A stretch of DNA of 20,672 nucleotides, taken from positions 1-20,672 of the forward strand of contig CAZHOV010000105.1 in NCBI GenBank assembly GCA_964534315.1, written 5' to 3'. Below the pieces are notes generated by a model. That model did no database searches. It was given only the letters and a program-made list of their open reading frames with translations, and was not told the origin of the DNA. Position numbers and translations under genes: made by a program. Source of the DNA: CAZHOV01 sp964534315 (GTDB lineage Bacteria; Bacteroidota; Bacteroidia; Chitinophagales; Saprospiraceae). Below, in pieces: positions 15,384 to 20,672 of the stretch (positions within the stretch are counted from its first letter, which is position 1; every line of letters begins with the position of its first letter).

Positions 15384-16336
15384 TGTTTGGAATAAAACAG
15401 GATTTTGTTTGTGAACTACCCAAAACCTACCATTCATTAAGCGATTATGAAAAGGGGGTAGCGCGTTGGTGCCCGGGTTGTGGCGACCATGCTGTATTAT
15501 CGGCTGTTCAACGCCTATGTAAAGACGAACAATTGCCTCCTGAAGAAACGGTGTTTGTCTCAGGTATTGGTTGCTCCAGTCGATTCCCGCATTATATGAA
15601 TACCTATGGATTTCACGGCCTGCACGGCAGGGCCTTCCCGGTAGCTTGCGGGGTGAAATTTCGCCGGCCAGACTTGAATGTTTTTGTTGTTACAGGTGAC
15701 GGAGACTGCTGTTCTATCGGTGCAGGTGCCTGGCTCCATGCCATCCGATACAATATGAATATGACGGTGTTGATGTTCGATAACCACATCTATGGGATGA
15801 CGAAAAAGCAAACATCGCCAACTTCTCATATAGGTACGGTGACCAATACCCATCCTCACGGATCGGTTCTGCCACCTGTCAATCCGGTACAAACCTGTCT
15901 GAGTATGGCTAATACCTCTTTTGTGGCGCAAACGGCCGACTGGGTGCCTAAGCACCTGTTCGCTACGATCAAAGCAGCCTTTCATCATCCGGGTTTTGCT
16001 TTCGTCAAAATTATCATGCGTTGTGCCAAATTTATGGGTCCCTTATCGAAATCGATGACAGCTGATCGTGAACATCTGGTCGTATTGACCCACGAAAATG
16101 GTATTCAAATGGATGAAGCAACCGCCCGTATTTTCTCTCACTATCAGGAACACGATCCGTCTGATATCCACCAGGCCCGAGCGCTTTCTGAAGATGAAGA
16201 AAATTCCTACATCGGCCTGTTTTATCAAAACCTGAACGCGATTCGCTACGATCAATACGGCGCACACAATATGGGCAAAAGCCCGGAAGAAAAAATGGAA
16301 GCGATTAACCGGCATTTGGATAAATATGCGGTGTAG
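15383..16336 (+). CDS. korB: 2-oxoacid:acceptor oxidoreductase, beta subunit
   Basis: A 317-residue thiamine diphosphate-binding subunit. CPGCGDH (residues 30-36) and GIGCSS supply cysteines for the 4Fe-4S cluster, and GDGDCCSIG (from Gly105) followed by NMNMTVLMFDNHIYGMTKKQ forms the thiamine diphosphate/Mg site. HGRAFPVACGVK is a further family block. Length is typical, with no ferredoxin domain attached, so an outside carrier is needed; the next two genes supply likely ones. The ATG at 15383 overlaps the korA stop codon (TGATG); a GTG one codon upstream is less likely. A heptamer array starts three bases after the stop codon, and 395 bases separate this gene from the next. Confidence 0.9.
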   Translation: MFGIKQDFVCELPKTYHSLSDYEKGVARWCPGCGDHAVLSAVQRLCKDEQLPPEETVFVSGIGCSSRFPHYMNTYGFHGLHGRAFPVACGVKFRRPDLNVFVVTGDGDCCSIGAGAWLHAIRYNMNMTVLMFDNHIYGMTKKQTSPTSHIGTVTNTHPHGSVLPPVNPVQTCLSMANTSFVAQTADWVPKHLFATIKAAFHHPGFAFVKIIMRCAKFMGPLSKSMTADREHLVVLTHENGIQMDEATARIFSHYQEHDPSDIHQARALSEDEENSYIGLFYQNLNAIRYDQYGAHNMGKSPEEKMEAINRHLDKYAV

Positions 16337-16339
16337 GGC

Positions 16340-16542
16340 AATGTGCAATGTGCAATGAGGAATGAATAATGAGGAATGAATAATGAATAATGAGCAATGG
16401 GCAATGAACAATGAGGAATGAGGAATGAACAATGAGGAATGAATAATGAGCAATGTGCAATGTGCAATGAGGAATGAACAATGAGGAATGAATAATGAGG
16501 AATGAATAATGAATAATGAATAATGAATAATGAATAATGAAC
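16340..16542 (+). repeat. Heptamer array, 29 exact-length units
   Basis: Every unit is seven bases, AATG plus three variable bases: GAA, GAT-type ends do not occur at random, the forms being AATGAGG, AATGAAT, AATGAAC, AATGAGC, AATGTGC and one AATGGGC. 29 units fill 203 bases with no insertion or deletion. It starts three bases after the korB stop codon and ends exactly at the edge of the 168-bp repeat. The complementary strand has no stop codons in any frame because of the 7-base period, which creates false Ile/His/Ser/Phe-rich frames. Confidence 0.95.
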
Positions 16543-16711
16543 GCGATCACCAGCTAGGGCTTGGCCAAAAATGAAAACTATATAGTAAAGGCGAAGCAAA
16601 GCGTAGTCCTTTACGATAAGTAGCAAAAAAACACTATTTCAATGGTGGGGCAAACCAAATGAAATTTTCGTGACTACGTCACTACTGGACTACGTGAATA
16701 CCTTTGAATTC
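16543..16711 (-). repeat. 168-bp dispersed repeat, copy 2 (inverted)
   Basis: Complement of 6366-6533 with the same blocks in the same order: GTGAC-GTA-GTCAC (16670-16682 on the plus strand), CCCACCATTGAAAT, the GTAAAGG/CCTTTAC hairpin (about 16584-16613) and the end GGCCAAGCCCTAGCTGGTGA. It stops about 20 bases before the start of the next gene, so its left end probably overlaps that gene's promoter or leader. No protein frame is credible. Confidence 0.7.
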
Positions 16712-16731
16712 CATCAAGAAGTAATAATAGA

Positions 16732-19323
16732 ATGAAAGATCCACAAAAAAATATGTTCGGTACCTTCTTCAATAAGGAAGGATTGGACCTGTTGGAGAAC
16801 AGGCTGGCAGAGCGGGGAGACGTCCCTTCGGCTTTATTGGGGCCTCCTGTAATGCCGGATGTGGAACTGGCGGCTGAAAAAGAACGACAGGCCTATTGGC
16901 GAACGCTGCGGGCATTCTTTAGAAGCGGTAAAGGCGGGGGGATAATGAATGAAAAAGGTGACAGACCTTTTCCTGCTTTGCTGTGGCCTTATTGGCATAA
17001 AAAGCTCATTCAGCGGGACTATCCTTGCTGGATTGGTGAAAACCAGGAAGGGGAACAAGAGGGATGGCCCTTGTCTCAACTGCTTATGCATAGCATAGAT
17101 CAACTCCAGCTGGAAGAAGGTCAACACCAGCTTTTATTGAAACAGGTGCCGAAGCTAATGGAAAATATTCGGCAGAAAACAGAGCTTTCCAATGAAGCCT
17201 ACAAAGCTTTTCCGTTGATAGAAGAGACGATTGCCGATTTGCAGCAAAAGCAGAAAAACGATAATGTCAGCGCATTATTAAAACAATTAAAAGAATACTT
17301 ACCAACTGAGGGCTTTCTGGTGCCTTATTCTTTAGATGCTCCGGTACAGTTGTTGGTTATTGGTATTCAGCTGCAAGTTAACAAAGCCAGGCAAGCCCTT
17401 CGTGAAGAAATCGAAGAACTCACACAGCAATTGAAAGATTTACTTACCATTGAGCAGAGTAAAGGTATGCATGGCCGATCACCAGAATCGCTGCATAATG
17501 GTTTGAAGTTTGCCGATACTATGCTCGATTTTGAAGAACTTTCCAACCTGCTGCCTGCCTCTTCAACATTGCCGGAGGAACGTCTCCAACGGATCGGTCA
17601 AATCCTGGCTACACTGGAACAATCGGATGTACGACTATTCGGGGAAGAAGCGATGATTGTCCTTGCAAAAGGCCATCCTGTGGTAGAAACGGTAGACTGG
17701 AAACGTAGCTTCCCGAAATGTGCTTTAACCATCAGTCCTGCAGGAGCGCTTTCGGCAACGCTTGCCGATGTGTTTGACAATGCTATGAAGAAAGTCGCTC
17801 AACTATTTGCAGCTATACGGATGGCAAAATTAGAGTTGGCAGATGCTTACGCGACAGATCTGCACGCCGACTTTTTCACGCACTTCAACTGGCGAAACTT
17901 TAATGAATTAGAATGGAAAGCTTGCGCGCCGGCTGTACTGATTGCTGATGCCGGGCAAATCATAACCGATGAATTTGAAGCGTTTTCAAGCTTACTGGCA
18001 TCCAATAGACCCGTTAAGTTGCTGCTGGAGAAAAGTGTAGAGCCGATCGATAAAGAAGAGAAGCTATTCTTCCGCCAGGAAATTGGCGCTTTAGCTATTG
18101 CCCATCGGAATCCATATGTTTATCAAACGTCTATTTCAAGATCTAAACTATTATTCAACGGACTATTGACTGGAATAAAGGCGGCGGTGCCTGCTATATT
18201 CCACTTCTTATCCGGGCGAGCAGGAAAAGGAATGGACCCGCATCGAGCGCACCTGTGGATGAGTGCTGCCATTGAAGGCAGGGAGTTTCCGGGATTTGTG
18301 TTTAATAGTGAAAAAGGACCGAAGTGGGGCAACCGTTTTGATATCCAAAATAATCCGGATATTGATAAAGACTGGCCCCTGCATCAATTGACAATGATCC
18401 GCGAAGGAGAACAGACAACTGAAGAATTGCCCTTTACGTTTGCTGATTTTGCCGCTCAAGATGACCGGTTTAGTCATTTCTTCCATATCGTATCCCCCCG
18501 GTTTTGGACCGATGAGTTGGTTCCGTTGGCAGATTATCTCTTACAACATGGAGCGGAAATGCAAACGAATGTGCCATTTGTGTGGTTGGTCAATAAAAAT
18601 AACGAATTACAAAAAGCTGCAGTCGCCTTGCCATTGGTATTAATGTGCCAGGAACGACTTGATTTTTGGCATTATCTACAGGAAAATGCCGGTATTCATA
18701 ATTACCATGCCGAACTCGCCATTGAAACCATCCGAGCAGAACTAAAAGCTGAAGCTGACCAAAAAATTGAACAACAAAAAGCTGAATTTGAGAACACACT
18801 GCAGGAGGTAAAACAAAAAGCTGCCCGGGAAGCTATTGAAAAGCTGGCCTCTGTCTTGTTAGAACTCGATGCTGCCTCCTTATTTGAAGGACAAATGGAG
18901 GTGCCCGCCACTCCTGCAGAACAGCTCGAACCGGCAGTTACTAAAGAAGCAGGGCCAAAAGAACCACCCGGGGAATTCGTTCCACCAGAACCTGTATCTC
19001 AAGCGCCGGAAAAAGAAGTCGTAACAGAAGAATACCCAAAGGATACCGCAGCGCCTCAAGAAGAAGGACAACCGCTTGGAGATGCCTGGATAGATACGCC
19101 GCTATGTACGTCTTGTTATGAATGTATCGATCAGAATAATGTGATCTTTCAGTACAATGAAGAAAAACAGGCTTATGTTGCTGATCCCGATGGCGGTCCC
19201 TTTGCTGACATCGTATTGGCTGCAGAGAACTGTCCGGTAAGTATTATTCACCCGGGGTCCCCTCATAATCCGGACGAGCCGAATCTGAACGAGTGGATAG
19301 AGCGGGCAAAACCGTTTCAGTAG
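16732..19323 (+). CDS. Large protein resembling the C-terminal half of NifJ-like 2-oxoacid oxidoreductases, with a C-terminal ferredoxin domain
   Basis: 863 residues, no signal peptide. Residues 1-400 are helical and not recognised. Residues about 400-660 resemble, from memory of family patterns, the C-terminal thiamine-enzyme region of very large pyruvate:ferredoxin oxidoreductase-like proteins: GALAIAHRNPYVYQTSI (from 452), AAIEGREFPGF (512), PFTFADFAAQDDRF (567) and VPFVWLVNKNNELQK (614). The usual GDG thiamine diphosphate signature is not visible. A coiled-coil stretch (671-710) and a Pro/Glu-rich linker (about 720-780) follow. The last ~75 residues are a ferredoxin domain with CTSCYEC (Cys792, 795, 798) and Cys834 before Pro, enough for one 4Fe-4S cluster. 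It lies between korB and the RnfB-like gene, 14 bases before the latter, so it probably carries electrons from KorAB or helps assemble the complex. Function is inference. Confidence 0.72.
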   Translation: MKDPQKNMFGTFFNKEGLDLLENRLAERGDVPSALLGPPVMPDVELAAEKERQAYWRTLRAFFRSGKGGGIMNEKGDRPFPALLWPYWHKKLIQRDYPCWIGENQEGEQEGWPLSQLLMHSIDQLQLEEGQHQLLLKQVPKLMENIRQKTELSNEAYKAFPLIEETIADLQQKQKNDNVSALLKQLKEYLPTEGFLVPYSLDAPVQLLVIGIQLQVNKARQALREEIEELTQQLKDLLTIEQSKGMHGRSPESLHNGLKFADTMLDFEELSNLLPASSTLPEERLQRIGQILATLEQSDVRLFGEEAMIVLAKGHPVVETVDWKRSFPKCALTISPAGALSATLADVFDNAMKKVAQLFAAIRMAKLELADAYATDLHADFFTHFNWRNFNELEWKACAPAVLIADAGQIITDEFEAFSSLLASNRPVKLLLEKSVEPIDKEEKLFFRQEIGALAIAHRNPYVYQTSISRSKLLFNGLLTGIKAAVPAIFHFLSGRAGKGMDPHRAHLWMSAAIEGREFPGFVFNSEKGPKWGNRFDIQNNPDIDKDWPLHQLTMIREGEQTTEELPFTFADFAAQDDRFSHFFHIVSPRFWTDELVPLADYLLQHGAEMQTNVPFVWLVNKNNELQKAAVALPLVLMCQERLDFWHYLQENAGIHNYHAELAIETIRAELKAEADQKIEQQKAEFENTLQEVKQKAAREAIEKLASVLLELDAASLFEGQMEVPATPAEQLEPAVTKEAGPKEPPGEFVPPEPVSQAPEKEVVTEEYPKDTAAPQEEGQPLGDAWIDTPLCTSCYECIDQNNVIFQYNEEKQAYVADPDGGPFADIVLAAENCPVSIIHPGSPHNPDEPNLNEWIERAKPFQ

Positions 19324-19337
19324 TTAAAAAAAGAAGT

Positions 19338-20207
19338 ATGCTTGATCAAGTTCTCATAGGAGTAGGTATGATCGGAGGGTTAACCCTCCTGCTGGCTGTC
19401 ATCTTGGTCATCGCTCACCGCTTCCTCCGGGTAGAGGAAGATCCGCGGATCGATATGGTGGAAGAGATGCTTCCGCATGCGAACTGCGGTGCTTGCGGAG
19501 TACCCGGATGCCGGGCTTTTGCAGAGAAACTGGTCAAAGAAGGGATAAACCCTGCCAAGTGTACAGTCAGCTCTCCGGAGGGCATTCAGAAGATCGCTCA
19601 ATTTCTGGGTATTGAAGTGGAAACTGAGGAAAAAAAGGTAGCCAGACTCTTGTGTGCCGGTGGAAAAAAGGAAGCACATCATTTGGCCGAATATGCAGGA
19701 ACCATGCGCACTTGTCGGGGTGAAGCGGTGGTGACCGGAGGTGCCAAATCATGCACCTGGGGATGTCTGGGGCTGGGCGATTGTGAAAGAGCCTGTGACT
19801 TCGATGCTATTTTTATGAATGAGGATGGACTTCCTACGGTCATTCCCGACAAATGTACCGCTTGCGGGGACTGTGTAGAGATTTGTCCCAAAGATCTTTT
19901 TGAGCTGATGCCGGTTAGTCAAAAATTGATCGTCCAATGTAAATCTCAGTTGGAAGGAGAACTGGCAGAGTCCCGTTGTTCGGTAGCTTGTACCGCCTGC
20001 GGCCGATGCGTTGCCGATGCGGCCCCCGGGCTGATCGAAATTCAAGATCAGCTGGCTGTGATCAACTACGACAAGAATGAACTGGCAAATCCCGGAGCAA
20101 CCCTGCGCTGCCCCACCAATGCTATCGTGTGGGTGGAAAATCAGCAGTTTGAGAAAAAACCTACGCTTTGGCTGCCACTGGGCCGCGTAGAAAAGTTCTC
20201 CCCGTAA
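19338..20207 (+). CDS. rnfB: RnfB-like membrane-anchored iron-sulfur protein
   Basis: A 289-residue protein with one N-terminal membrane helix (about residues 5-27), then the RnfB cluster motif CGACGVPGC with Cys50, Cys53, Cys58 and Cys75. The following part holds more cysteine sets: SCTWGCLGLGDCERAC, CTACGDCVEICP, CTACGRC with a later RCP. So about four 4Fe-4S clusters are likely. RnfB normally passes electrons from ferredoxin into the ion-pumping Rnf complex, but no rnfA, C, D, E or G is in this window. Here it more likely accepts electrons from the 2-oxoacid oxidoreductase system encoded just upstream. I prefer the ATG at 19338 (MLDQVLIGV) because it puts the helix at the N terminus; a longer frame from 19293 would overlap the previous gene. 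An AAAAAAAGAAG stretch precedes this start. It ends the gene cluster at a terminator. Confidence 0.85.
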   Translation: MLDQVLIGVGMIGGLTLLLAVILVIAHRFLRVEEDPRIDMVEEMLPHANCGACGVPGCRAFAEKLVKEGINPAKCTVSSPEGIQKIAQFLGIEVETEEKKVARLLCAGGKKEAHHLAEYAGTMRTCRGEAVVTGGAKSCTWGCLGLGDCERACDFDAIFMNEDGLPTVIPDKCTACGDCVEICPKDLFELMPVSQKLIVQCKSQLEGELAESRCSVACTACGRCVADAAPGLIEIQDQLAVINYDKNELANPGATLRCPTNAIVWVENQQFEKKPTLWLPLGRVEKFSP

Positions 20208-20217
20208 AGGGGCTTTT
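20191..20217 (+). terminator. Probable intrinsic terminator overlapping the rnfB stop codon
   Basis: CCCC (20200-20203) pairs with GGGG (20209-20212), followed by CTTTTT. Flanking AAAAG can extend the pairing with CTTTT past a small bulge. The stop codon TAA lies in the loop. The short stem makes it a modest terminator. Confidence 0.5.
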
Positions 20218-20579
20218 TGGAAAATAGGAAAGTTGGAAAGAAGGAAAGTTGGAAAATAGGAAAGAAGGAAAGTTGGAAAGAAGGAAAGTTGGAAAGTTGG
20301 AAAATGGGAAAAGTAGGAAAGTTGGAAAATAGGAAAAGTAGGAAAGTTGGAAAATAGGAAAAATGGGAAAATGGGAAAGTTGGAAAATAGGAAAGTAGGA
20401 AAGTAGGAAAGTAGGAAAGAAGGAAAGTTGGAAAATAGGAAAGAAGGAAAGAAGGAAAATAGGAAAGTTGGAAAATAGGAAAGTTGGAAAATAGGAAAGT
20501 TGGAAAGAAGGAAAGTTGGAAAATGGGAAAATGGGAAAATAGGAAAGAAGGAAAGAAGGAAAGAAGGAAAGTTGGAAAA
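20217..20579 (+). repeat. Purine-rich octamer array, about 45 units
   Basis: Units follow the form TTGGAAAR, TAGGAAAR, AAGGAAAG and TGGGAAAA. 45 units fill 363 bases, with only three extra single bases. The array starts about ten bases after the rnfB stop codon, with the purine strand in the rnfB sense. The complement is open in one long frame rich in Phe, Ser, Pro and Leu, which is a by-product. Long purine-rich tracts of this kind can form triplex or slipped structures and change length by slippage. Confidence 0.95.
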
Positions 20580-20619
20580 TAGGATGGATAGGGGGAATAG
20601 GAAACCAGGAATTTAAATT

Positions 20620-20672
20620 AACGTGAGGTTCGGCGTAGCCGACCAAAAAAAGTTTAAAATTAGTTAATCCAA
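20620..20672. mobile_element. Possible left end of a second inverted-repeat element, cut by the window edge
   Basis: AACGTGAGGTTCG at 20620-20632 is identical to both ends of the 226-bp element at 5459-5684. It is followed by the small hairpin GGTTCGGCGTAGCCGACC. The other end lies outside the window, so the call depends on the 13-base match alone. Confidence 0.45.

Noticed and set aside
16043..16626. Three overlapping minus-strand open frames rich in Ile, His, Ser and Phe
   Set aside because: They come from the heptamer array: a 7-base unit without stop codons is open in every frame. They also run against korB.
16340..20579. Possible CRISPR arrays
   Set aside because: Both arrays are head-to-tail 7- or 8-bp units without spacers, and no cas gene is present.
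20161..20646. 161-codon minus-strand frame rich in Phe, Ser, Pro and Leu
   Set aside because: It is a reading of the purine octamer array on its complement, with no start context or family.

Overview
This window looks like a scaffold piece from a Bacteroidota genome, possibly of the Saprospiria type. The phylum call is inference. It rests on genes mostly without a Shine-Dalgarno sequence, signal peptides ending in FAQ or LGQ, the mix of gene families, and intergenic spaces packed with short palindromes. A run of 100 N marks a scaffold join at 1439-1538, so this is an assembled draft, and some broken genes could be sequence errors.

Layout. 1-1307 (minus): a saccharopine-dehydrogenase-like gene split by a small deletion and frameshift. 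1308-2041: a repeat cluster with direct repeats around the N gap and a string of small hairpins. 2042-4900 (minus): a two-gene molybdenum hydroxylase of the isoquinoline 1-oxidoreductase type, with a cytosolic-type 2Fe-2S subunit and a Tat-exported, probably lipid-anchored molybdopterin subunit. 4901-6603: gene-poor, holding a 226-bp inverted-repeat element (MITE-like), a remnant of an AAA ATPase (DUF4143 type) and copy 1 of a ~168-bp dispersed repeat. 6604-8034 (plus): carotenoid oxygenase. 8051-8707 (minus): small secreted protein of unknown function. 8802-9271 (minus): decayed zinc-type alcohol dehydrogenase/quinone reductase. 9585-10538 (plus): radical SAM protein. 10779-13214 (minus): secreted metallophosphoesterase fused to a PQQ-type beta-propeller, with no usable start codon. 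13485-20207 (plus): redox cluster of 2-oxoacid:acceptor oxidoreductase alpha (korA-like) and beta (korB-like), an 863-residue protein ending in a ferredoxin domain, and an RnfB-like membrane-anchored iron-sulfur protein.

The redox cluster is the most interesting protein-coding part. KorA and KorB would decarboxylate a 2-oxoacid to an acyl-CoA. The large third protein resembles the C-terminal half of very large NifJ-like 2-oxoacid oxidoreductases and carries its own 4Fe-4S ferredoxin domain. The RnfB-like protein offers several more clusters at the membrane. Together they suggest an electron relay from 2-oxoacid oxidation to a membrane acceptor, without the rest of an Rnf complex in this window.

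The second theme is DNA structure. Tracts of 7- or 8-bp units lie directly after the stop codons of five genes or remnants (saccharopine dehydrogenase, ATPase remnant, phosphoesterase, korB, rnfB), always with the purine-rich strand in the mRNA sense. The clearest are 29 exact heptamers after korB and about 45 octamers after rnfB. The heptamer array directly abuts a second, inverted copy of the 168-bp repeat. No tRNA, rRNA or CRISPR array was seen.
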